DNA from: an uncultured Collinsella sp.
GTDB taxonomy: Bacteria; Actinomycetota; Coriobacteriia; Coriobacteriales; Coriobacteriaceae
Length of the DNA: 32,998 nucleotides
Assembly: GCA_902494295.1 (NCBI GenBank)
Contig: CABUSL010000007.1
Coordinates: forward strand, 1 to 32,998
Direction: 5' to 3'
The notes below the pieces were generated by a model, which worked only from the letters and a program-made list of their open reading frames with translations, did no database searches and had not been told where the DNA came from. Below are positions 25,438-31,207 of the stretch, in pieces. A program made the position numbers and the translations under genes. Within the stretch, counting starts at the first letter, position 1. Each line of letters opens with the position of its first letter.

Positions 25438-26487
25438 CTAGATGAACATCATGAACAGCTTGGCCATGACAAAGCTGATGAGTCCGCAGGCGGGGAAGGT
25501 GAAGAACCAGGTGAACATCATGTCCTTGACCACGCCGAAGTTGATGGCCGAAAGGCGCTTGACGGCGCCGACGCCCATGATGGCGCAGGTCTTGATGTGG
25601 GTGGAGGACACGGGGATACCGGTAAGGGTGGCAAGCAGCAGATTCGCGGCGCCTGCGAGGTCGGCGGAGAAGCCCTGATACTTCTCGAGCTTGACCATGC
25701 TCTGGCCGACGGACTTGATGATGCGCTCGCCGCCCACGCTGGTGCCGATGCCCATGGTGGCCGAGCACAGCAGCATGATCCAGATGGGGATGCCGGCATC
25801 GCCGACGCTCGTCTGGCCGTTGGCGAAGGCCACGCCTAAAAAGAGCACGCCGATGAACTTCTGTCCATCCTGCGCGCCATGCATAAAGCTCATGGCCGCG
25901 GCACTCGCGATCTGAGCGTATTTAAAGAAGACGTTTGCACGTCGCCTATTGGCGGCGGCAAACAGAATCGAGACGAGTTTGCACAGGATCCAGCCCATGA
26001 CAAAGCCCAGACCGATGGAGAGCGCCAGGCCGTAGATGACCTTCATCCACTCGTGGACGTTGACGCTGTTCGCGCCGCCGAGGGCGATAGCGGCACCGGT
26101 CAGGCCGGCGATAAGGCTGTGGCTTTGCGAGGTGGGGATGCCAAAACGCGATGCCGTGGCACCGTAGACGACGATGGAGAACAGCGCCGCGCACAGACAG
26201 GCAAGCGCCATGGTGCTGTTTCCGCCAAAGTCGACGATATGTGAGATGGTGTTGGCGACGCTCGCGTTAAAGTGCGTCATGATGAGCACGCCCAAGAAGT
26301 TGAATGCGGCGCTCATGAGAATGGCGGCGCGGGCGGGCATGCAACGCGTAGTGACGCAGGTCGCAATGGCGTTGGGCGCGTCGGTCCATCCGTTGACGAA
26401 GATGGCGCCGAGCGCGAGAATCACGGTGACGGCAAGGACTGGGTTCGACACAATTTGGCCGAGGAAGGTTGAGAACGTTACGTCCAT
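25438..26487 (-). CDS. pit: PiT family inorganic phosphate transporter
   Basis: PiT carriers import phosphate, as metal phosphate, with protons or another cation. The 349-residue protein has about ten membrane segments and the two inverted PiT signatures: G-W-T-D-A-P-N-A-I-A-T near residue 33, with F-G-I-P-T-S-Q-S-H-S-L-I-A-G, and in the second half G-I-P-V-S-S-T-H-I-K-T. It is a low-affinity counterpart to the Pst system a few kb away. ATG 26487 is taken with a weak GAGAAAG site before it. A far better Shine-Dalgarno at 26540-26549 belongs to a tiny in-frame upstream ORF. Confidence 0.93.
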   Translation of the reverse strand: MDVTFSTFLGQIVSNPVLAVTVILALGAIFVNGWTDAPNAIATCVTTRCMPARAAILMSAAFNFLGVLIMTHFNASVANTISHIVDFGGNSTMALACLCAALFSIVVYGATASRFGIPTSQSHSLIAGLTGAAIALGGANSVNVHEWMKVIYGLALSIGLGFVMGWILCKLVSILFAAANRRRANVFFKYAQIASAAAMSFMHGAQDGQKFIGVLFLGVAFANGQTSVGDAGIPIWIMLLCSATMGIGTSVGGERIIKSVGQSMVKLEKYQGFSADLAGAANLLLATLTGIPVSSTHIKTCAIMGVGAVKRLSAINFGVVKDMMFTWFFTFPACGLISFVMAKLFMMFI

Positions 26488-26517
26488 ATATGGGCTTTCT
26501 CGAAGTTTGCAGACACG

Positions 26518-26549
26518 TTACAAAAACATGATAAATCGTATCACCTCCT
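26518..26549 (-). promoter_or_regulatory. Perfect Shine-Dalgarno and three-codon ORF in the pit leader
   Basis: On the minus strand AGGAGGTGAT (26540-26549) is a full match to the 16S anti-SD. The next ATG (26529) is 14 nt after the GGAGG core and opens ATG-TTT-TTG-TAA (M-F-L-stop, 26529-26518), in the same frame as pit, 30 nt before its start. A leader peptide, a lost longer N-terminus or a sequence error are all possible. Confidence 0.45.
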
Positions 26550-26700
26550 GTGGGTTTCTTTACCGAGTTCTGATGGGAGAAGTGAATTTTTTGGCTCTAA
26601 AATTGAATATTAGCCCTGTTGACCGCGGGTATTCTTTTTGCTAACACGCCATGAGGACACGTGTGCACGCCCCAACACCTCAAAACCACAGTCTGTTCGC

Positions 26701-26730
26701 TTTACAACATACAAACATGCGTTCGATAAT
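26701..26730 (+). promoter_or_regulatory. Promoter of the small hypothetical gene
   Basis: TTTACA (26701-26706, 5 of 6) and GATAAT (26725-26730, 5 of 6) are 18 nt apart. The expected start, 6-7 nt after the -10, falls on or next to ATG 26737, so the mRNA would have no 5' leader. The remaining gap upstream of it (26550-26700) is AT-rich and shows nothing else recognisable. Confidence 0.6.
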
Positions 26731-26736
26731 AGGGGC

Positions 26737-27075
26737 ATGGAATATCGACAGACAGATGGCAAAACTCGGCGCGTGCACAAGCAGTATGTGGACGTCGTGG
26801 CTCGCATCCTCGCGGGCGGACAGGTCGTGCCGGTCACCGTCTGCTGGGTCGACGGCCGTTGTTTTACGATCGACGAAATTATCTCGACCATTGGGTTTGG
26901 CCTGATGGTCCACGGCATCCGTACGGCAACATATAAGGTGCGTTTTGGCGGGCACGCGACCGAGTTGTATCTGGAGGACCAGACGCGCGAGCGGGCGGAC
27001 GGCTCGCAGGCGCACGTGATGCGTTGGTGGGTCTGGGCCTTTGATCGTACGCTTGAGGGCGAGCGCCGTAGGTAA
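26737..27075 (+). CDS. Small hypothetical protein, probably leaderless
   Basis: The family is not recognised. The 112-residue product starts M-E-Y-R-Q-T-D-G-K and is basic at both ends (R-R-V-H-K; G-E-R-R-R). The middle alternates hydrophobic and polar residues as in beta strands, with several aromatic residues: V-T-V-C-W-V-D-G-R-C-F-T-I-D-E-I, Y-K-V-R-F-G-G, E-L-Y-L-E-D-Q and R-W-W-V-W-A-F-D. No signal peptide or membrane segment is seen, so it is probably a small cytosolic beta-rich protein. ATG 26737 has only AGGGG directly against it (1 nt), too close for a normal ribosome site, but it coincides with the predicted transcription start. An upstream in-frame start at 26638 would precede the promoter. 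Confidence 0.65.
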   Translation: MEYRQTDGKTRRVHKQYVDVVARILAGGQVVPVTVCWVDGRCFTIDEIISTIGFGLMVHGIRTATYKVRFGGHATELYLEDQTRERADGSQAHVMRWWVWAFDRTLEGERRR

Positions 27076-27126
27076 GGACGTACAGCATTCGGGTACAATG
27101 ACAGGAATCTTGTCACCTACGGCGCT
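27062..27126. repeat. 12-bp inverted repeat bridging two genes
   Basis: AGCGCCGTAGGT (27062-27073) and ACCTACGGCGCT (27115-27126) are perfect inverse complements 41 nt apart. The left arm reaches the hypothetical gene's stop codon; the right arm ends 16 nt before the Shine-Dalgarno of the next gene. A TACAAT box (27094-27099) without a -35 lies in the loop. There is no T-run. Confidence 0.55.
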
Positions 27127-27153
27127 GTCGTGCGCTTTTTGAAAGGACGAAGT

Positions 27154-27849
27154 ATGAACGATATCCAGGGCTATCAGAACGGCCCCATCGAGACCGGCGC
27201 AAGTCGTGCCAAGGAGATGTCGCCGCGCGCGTACAATCTCGCCATGTCTGCCCTGATCTTCTTGGGCTTTTGCGCCATGGGCGCCGGCGCCTACTTTACG
27301 AGCACCATGTCGTTTGCGCGCATGATGATGAGCGGCGCCGCCTTGCCGCTGGTCTTTGGCTCGTTTATTTTGACCATCGTCGGCATGGTCATGATGTCGG
27401 CTGCCGCCAGCAAGCAGTCCGTGGGCCTGTCCCTTGTGGGCTACGTAATCTTTGCGAGCACTTTTGGCCTGACCGCGTCGTTTGGCCTTGCCAACTACGA
27501 CCTGCCCACCATCAACACCGCCTTTATCGCCACGGCCGCCATCACCTTTGTCTTTGGTGCCTTGGGCGTGACGTTCCCCAAGTTTTTCCAGCGCGTATAT
27601 GGCATCGGTTTTGGCATTCTGCTCGCCACGATTCTGGTTGAGATCGTGCTGATGTTCATGGGTGTCTCGCAGACCATCACCGATCTGATCGTGATCGTGG
27701 TGTTCGCCGGGTTTATTGGCTACGACACCTATGTTGCCACGACGGTGCCGCCCACGCTGCCCAATGCGGTGCTCATGGCGTCCAACCTGTTCGTGGACAT
27801 CATCAACGTGTTCCTGCGCATCCTGAACATCCTTGGTCGTCGCGATTAA
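27154..27849 (+). CDS. Bax inhibitor-1 / YccA family membrane protein
   Basis: BI-1 family (TMBIM) proteins are seven-helix membrane proteins; bacterial members such as B. subtilis YetJ are pH-sensitive calcium leak channels, and YccA interacts with FtsH. The 231-residue product has a hydrophilic N-terminus of about 30 residues and then seven hydrophobic segments, ending with V-F-A-G-F-I-G-Y-D-T-Y and L-F-V-D-I-I-N-V-F-L-R-I-L, the conserved C-terminal half of the family with its Asp residues. ATG 27154 is chosen over GTG 27130 because AAAGGA (27142-27147) is 6 nt upstream. Confidence 0.88.
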   Translation: MNDIQGYQNGPIETGASRAKEMSPRAYNLAMSALIFLGFCAMGAGAYFTSTMSFARMMMSGAALPLVFGSFILTIVGMVMMSAAASKQSVGLSLVGYVIFASTFGLTASFGLANYDLPTINTAFIATAAITFVFGALGVTFPKFFQRVYGIGFGILLATILVEIVLMFMGVSQTITDLIVIVVFAGFIGYDTYVATTVPPTLPNAVLMASNLFVDIINVFLRILNILGRRD

Positions 27850-27895
27850 AGCGCGGCATTGCGACGCTTCCTGTCGGACACGGTAAAACGATACG

Positions 27896-27924
27896 AAAGG
27901 CGGTCCTTCGGGGCCGTCTTTTTT
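27896..27924 (+). terminator. Intrinsic terminator after the BI-1 gene
   Basis: An 11-bp stem with two G-U pairs (27896-27906 with 27911-27921) and a TTCG tetraloop runs into TTTTTT. It is 46 nt after the stop. Confidence 0.88.
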
Positions 27925-27990
27925 GTGCGCGGCGGGGTATCATGGATGGGAAAAAGCCGATAGCGGCAGCGACAGGAAAGGTGGCCACGT

Positions 27991-29127
27991 ATGGCAGATG
28001 TCGACAACAAGAACCGTAACCGCAGGTCTAACCGAGCGGGTCAGCCCAATCCCAAGCGCGAGGCGCGTGCCAAGGCCGCCGAGCGACATGTGGTGGCTGT
28101 GTCCGAGGCCTGCGCCAAGGACATCGAGCGTTCGCTTGCCGGCGTGCGCGAGTTCGATGGTATGCCTGCCGGTTTTATCGCGGCGATGAAGGCCAAGGCC
28201 CAGAAGGCGGCGGCTGCTGAGGAGCAAGCTGCCGAGGACGTCGAGGTTGCTGACGCTGCCGAGGTTGAGACTGCCGAGGTAGAGACTGCGGTCGAGCCCG
28301 AGGCGGCACCCGAGTCCACCGAGTCGGCCGACGAGGCTGAGTCTGCGCCCGCGGAGGAGGCTGCTCCGGTCCTGCCCGAGGTCACTGTGCTTGATGCCTC
28401 CGCCACGCAGGCAATCCTCGATAACGGCCGCGGCTATGCGCAGTTCTGCGATATGGCCGTGCTTGCCTTTGCCTCGTTTACTAATCCGGGCGGCGGCTAT
28501 ATCCAGGGCTACCTGGGCCAGGAGGCGACGCTCTGCGCCGATTCGTACCTGTACAACGTGCTCGACAAGCAGCGCAAGTGGTACGGCGAGAACCGTCGCC
28601 GCAACATCAACTGCGAGCTGTACCGCAACCGTGCGCTGGTGGTGCCCGCGGTGCGCTTCGATCGCAACCATGTGCACGCCTATGCCGACGTGATCGTGGC
28701 CGCCGCGCCCAACGTCAAGCGTGCTCGCCAGGAGTACCGCGTGAGCGACGATGCCTTGCTTGACGCCCTGCGCGATCGTATCCGCTTTGTCCTCGCCATC
28801 TGCGATGAGCTGGGTCGCGAGAAGCTCGTGCTGGGTGCTTGGGGTTGCGACAATAACGGCTTTGACGCCGAGGCCGTAGCCGAGCTCTTCCGTAAGGAGC
28901 TCGCGTCGGGCGACTTTAAGGTCAAGCAGGTCTTCTTTGCCGTGCCTTCTACGCGTTGGGATGAGGACTTCGCCAAGTTTGAGCACGTGTTGGCAAGCTT
29001 CCCCGAGCGTAACGAGGAGTCCTATGCTCAGGTTTCCGCCCGCGCAGCGGCCGCCCGTGCCGCCGAGCAGGCTCAGGTCGCCGCCGAGGACGATGAGGAC
29101 GATGACGATTGGCGCAAGTACCTGTAA
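27991..29127 (+). CDS. TIGR02452-type macrodomain protein (PARG-like), signature Glu missing
   Basis: TIGR02452 proteins resemble bacterial poly(ADP-ribose) glycohydrolase, a macrodomain that cleaves ADP-ribose. Residues 1-130 are low complexity: basic at first, then Ala/Glu/Pro-rich. The macrodomain spans about 130-340, with A-V-L-A-F-A-S-F-T-N-P-G-G-G (GGG at 167-169) and then G-Q-E-A-T-L-C, where the usual reading is Q-E-E; Glu178 is kept but residue 179 is Ala. V-V-A-A-A-P-N and L-V-L-G-A-W-G-C-D-N-N-G-F fit later ADP-ribose-binding loops. The tail is acidic (E-D-D-E-D-D-D-D). It may bind ADP-ribose without normal hydrolysis. AAAGGTGG precedes ATG 27991. Confidence 0.8.
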   Translation: MADVDNKNRNRRSNRAGQPNPKREARAKAAERHVVAVSEACAKDIERSLAGVREFDGMPAGFIAAMKAKAQKAAAAEEQAAEDVEVADAAEVETAEVETAVEPEAAPESTESADEAESAPAEEAAPVLPEVTVLDASATQAILDNGRGYAQFCDMAVLAFASFTNPGGGYIQGYLGQEATLCADSYLYNVLDKQRKWYGENRRRNINCELYRNRALVVPAVRFDRNHVHAYADVIVAAAPNVKRARQEYRVSDDALLDALRDRIRFVLAICDELGREKLVLGAWGCDNNGFDAEAVAELFRKELASGDFKVKQVFFAVPSTRWDEDFAKFEHVLASFPERNEESYAQVSARAAAARAAEQAQVAAEDDEDDDDWRKYL

Positions 29128-29152
29128 ACGGTGCGCGTGATGCGACATGCCG

Positions 29153-29183
29153 AGCCGACGGGGGCTGCTCCCGTCGGCTTTTT
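29153..29183 (+). terminator. Intrinsic terminator after the macrodomain gene
   Basis: A 10-bp perfect stem (29153-29162 with 29170-29179), a 7-nt loop and a short T-run. It lies only 4 nt before the Shine-Dalgarno of the SGNH hydrolase gene, so that gene depends on read-through or on a promoter not seen. Confidence 0.75.
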
Positions 29184-29202
29184 ACTAAAGGAAGGGCTTA
29201 CG

Positions 29203-29862
29203 ATGAAAAACGTTCTGTGCTTTGGTGACAGCAACACCTATGGCTATGATCCGGCTGGTATGCGCGATGGCACCGCGGTGCGCTATGCGCAGGATGTGCG
29301 CTGGTGCGGCGTGGCGCAGCGTGACCTGGGCGAGGGCTGGCATGTGATTGAGGAGGGGCTCAACGGCCGCACGACGGTGCGCGACGATATGTGCCATCTG
29401 GACACTAACCTCAACGGTATTCGCGCGCTTCCGATGCTGCTCGAGGCTCATAAGCCGCTGGACGCCATTGTGATCATGCTGGGCACCAACGACTGCAAGA
29501 CGGTCTTTAACGTGACGGCTTCCGATATCGCCCGTGGCGCCATGGCGCTGATTCGCGCCGTCCGCGCGTTTCCGTGGACCGATGCCGCACCTTGTCCGCG
29601 CATTCTGCTGATGGCTCCTATCAAGATCAAGCCGCAGATCGCTGATGTGTATATGACCGACTTTGACAAGCATTCCGTTGAGGCATCTGAGCATTTTGGC
29701 GAGTACTATGCGCACGTGGCCGAGCAGTTTGGCTGCGACTTTTTGAATGCCGCCGATTTTGCCGAGCCGGGCGATATCGACTACCTGCATATGATGCCCG
29801 AAAGCCACGAGAGCCTGGGGCACGCCGTGGCAGCCAAGCTCCAAGAGATGCTCGGTGAGTAG
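29203..29862 (+). CDS. SGNH/GDSL family hydrolase (arylesterase-like)
   Basis: SGNH hydrolases are serine esterases or lipases acting on small esters or acyl groups; the substrate here cannot be told. Block I is C-F-G-D-S-N-T-Y-G (Ser10 nucleophile), the oxyanion Gly is in E-G-L-N-G-R-T-T, block III is L-G-T-N-D-C-K, and the C-terminal D-Y-L-H-M supplies the Asp-x-x-His pair. The 219-residue protein has no signal peptide, so it is cytosolic. AAAGGAAGG (29187-29195) sets ATG 29203; an upstream in-frame start at 29131 would run through the terminator. It resembles arylesterases of the tesA/TAP type. Confidence 0.87.
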   Translation: MKNVLCFGDSNTYGYDPAGMRDGTAVRYAQDVRWCGVAQRDLGEGWHVIEEGLNGRTTVRDDMCHLDTNLNGIRALPMLLEAHKPLDAIVIMLGTNDCKTVFNVTASDIARGAMALIRAVRAFPWTDAAPCPRILLMAPIKIKPQIADVYMTDFDKHSVEASEHFGEYYAHVAEQFGCDFLNAADFAEPGDIDYLHMMPESHESLGHAVAAKLQEMLGE

Positions 29863-29874
29863 CGTGACCCCAAA

Positions 29875-29900
29875 CCACCACAAAGGGGCCCTTGCGGTGG
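29875..29900. repeat. Imperfect hairpin after the SGNH gene
   Basis: CCACC (29875-29879) and GGTGG (29896-29900) close a longer imperfect stem around GGGGCCC. The downstream TTGTTTCGTTTGTTT is T-rich, so it may end the SGNH transcript. Its outline resembles the hairpin at 30145-30179 on the other side of the repeat array. Confidence 0.5.
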
Positions 29901-29917
29901 CTTGTTTCGTTTGTTTG

Positions 29918-30133
29918 TCTTGATCTGTAACAGTTGTAAGGTCGAAAACGGGCTAGATGTTACAGATTGAGATTATTTAGGTCGATATCGGTCGTTTGTC
30001 TCGATCTGTAACATCTAGGGTCGATTTTGCCGAGTTACTGTTACAGATTGAGATTATCTTCTCAGCGGAATTTGAATGTCTCGATCTGTAACAGGTGGGC
30101 CGAAAAATGGGCTCTAACTGTTACAGATCGAGA
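29918..30133. repeat. Alternating 15-bp repeat array (three 55-bp palindromic units)
   Basis: Six copies of TCTYRATCTGTAACA alternate in orientation at 29918 (+), 29958 (-), 29999 (+), 30039 (-), 30079 (+) and 30119 (-). R1 reads TCTTGATCTGTAACA, so the fourth and fifth positions vary. The steps are 40, 41, 40, 40 and 40 bp, and the sequences between them (25, 26, 25, 25 and 25 nt) all differ. Read as units, there are three 55-bp elements (29918-29972, 29999-30053, 30079-30133), each with 15-bp arms and a 25-nt loop containing an A/T tract next to GG or CC. Differences between paired arms leave G-U pairs in RNA. No gene fits here. The whole 332-nt gap 29863-30194 is this array plus two flanking hairpins. 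Confidence 0.9.
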
Positions 30134-30144
30134 TGTTTGTGAGG

Positions 30145-30182
30145 ACCACTGCAAAGGTGCCTGTCCCCTTTGCAGTGGTTTT
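30145..30182 (+). terminator. Perfect hairpin between the repeat array and thiD
   Basis: A 13-bp perfect stem (30145-30157 with 30167-30179) encloses TGCCTGTCC and is followed by TTTT on the plus strand. It can stop plus-strand transcripts coming from the SGNH side. On the minus strand it lies 12 nt after the thiD stop but has no T-run. The GTGCCTGTCCCC loop and stem edge resemble REP-type hairpins repeated in many genomes. Confidence 0.6.
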
Positions 30183-30194
30183 GGGCTGCGAATC

Positions 30195-31025
30195 TTAATA
30201 CTGCCACATGTGGTTGACGGGGCCGGAGCCTTTGCCCATGTCAAAGCCGGCGGCGAGAGCTCCGGTTAGGTAGGCCTTGCCGGCGTTGACGGCGTCGGCA
30301 AGTTCCATGCCCTGAGCCAGCGCGCAGGCGATGGCGGACGAAAGCGTGCAGCCAGTGCCATGCGTGTTGCCGGTCTCGATGCGCTTGTGGCGGAACCACG
30401 TGGTGAGTGGATCGCCCAGGTGGTTACCCTCGTCATCGAGCGGCGCGGGCTCTGCTAGCACATCGTTCGCCTCGTTGACAAAATGCCCACCCTTAACGAG
30501 GGACGCGCAGCCAAAGCGGCGGGTGAGAAGCATGGCAGCGTTTTGCTGCGTGCGCTCGGAATCGACCTCGTAGTCGAGCAGCGCCATGGCCTCGGGAATA
30601 TTGGGCGTGATGACGGTCGCCAGCGGGAACAGGCGACGCGTGAGCGCCTCGGCGGCATCCTCGGCAATGAGGCGAGCGCCCGAGGTGGCGACCATGACGG
30701 GGTCGACGACCACGTTGGTTGCGTTCCAGGCGCTCAAGCGGTCGGCGATGACTTCGATAATCTCGACAGAAGAAACCATGCCGATCTTGACGGCGCTCGG
30801 GCGGATGTCGTCAAAGACAGCGTCGATTTGCGCGGCTACGATATCTGGCGAGATATCCTGCACGGCGGTGACGCCCAGGGTGTTCTGTGCGGTGATGGCT
30901 GTAATGGCCGTCTCGGCATACAGACGGTGCGCCGTGATGGTCTTAATGTCTGCCTGAATGCCGGCGCCACCGCTGGAATCGGATCCCGCGATGGATAGAA
31001 CGGCGGGTACCTTACTGCGATCCAT
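30195..31025 (-). CDS. thiD: Hydroxymethylpyrimidine/phosphomethylpyrimidine kinase
   Basis: ThiD phosphorylates HMP to HMP-P and then HMP-PP for thiamine synthesis, taking the HMP-P made by ThiC. The 276-residue ribokinase-fold protein has S-I-A-G-S-D-S-S-G-G-A-G-I-Q-A-D at the N-terminus, K-I-G-M-V-S, V-D-P-V-M-V-A-T-S-G, T-P-N-I-P-E-A, L-V-K-G-G-H and the anion hole with catalytic Asp region N-T-H-G-T-G-C-T-L-S-S-A-I-A. The last is H-G-T-G-C-T-L-S, typical of ThiD. GGGAGC before ATG 31025 on the minus strand is the ribosome site. thiC lies upstream on the same strand, with a terminator between. Confidence 0.94.
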   Translation of the reverse strand: MDRSKVPAVLSIAGSDSSGGAGIQADIKTITAHRLYAETAITAITAQNTLGVTAVQDISPDIVAAQIDAVFDDIRPSAVKIGMVSSVEIIEVIADRLSAWNATNVVVDPVMVATSGARLIAEDAAEALTRRLFPLATVITPNIPEAMALLDYEVDSERTQQNAAMLLTRRFGCASLVKGGHFVNEANDVLAEPAPLDDEGNHLGDPLTTWFRHKRIETGNTHGTGCTLSSAIACALAQGMELADAVNAGKAYLTGALAAGFDMGKGSGPVNHMWQY

Positions 31026-31069
31026 GTTCGCTCCCTTGTCCGGACGGATTCAAATGGGTCTTTTATCCC

Positions 31070-31112
31070 GCATTATAAAGATGCCCGGGCCGGCTGTATG
31101 CCGAACCCGGGC
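31070..31112 (-). terminator. Probable terminator after thiC (minus strand)
   Basis: A GC-rich stem between 31083 and 31112 (GCCCGGG with CCCGGGC, then an inner GGC/GCC pair, loop near 31096-31100) is followed on the minus strand by ATCTTTATAAT. It sits about 95 nt after the thiC stop. The T-run is short, so the strength is uncertain. Confidence 0.5.
31072..31100 (-). promoter_or_regulatory. Possible thiD promoter
   Basis: On the minus strand a perfect TATAAT (31072-31077) is preceded 17 nt upstream by CATACA (31095-31100, 3 of 6). The -35 falls in the loop of the thiC terminator hairpin and the -10 in its tail, so thiD may be transcribed separately from thiC. Confidence 0.4.
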
Positions 31113-31207
31113 GGGCGATGCAATCTTTACGCAAATGTAAGCAAATGTTCACAAGTCAACAATTGACGGGCGTTGCAGAAGGCTTGCTGGCGATTGCCCC
31201 GTAAAGG

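Noticed and set aside
24693..25445. Plus-strand open frame opposite the DUF47 gene
   Set aside because: The DUF47 protein is a clear family match with a ribosome site. The plus frame starts inside the hairpin repeat and has no recognisable domain.
29918..30133. CRISPR array
   Set aside because: The spacing is regular and the intervening sequences differ, but the repeats alternate in orientation, are only 15 bp long, and no cas genes are in the window.
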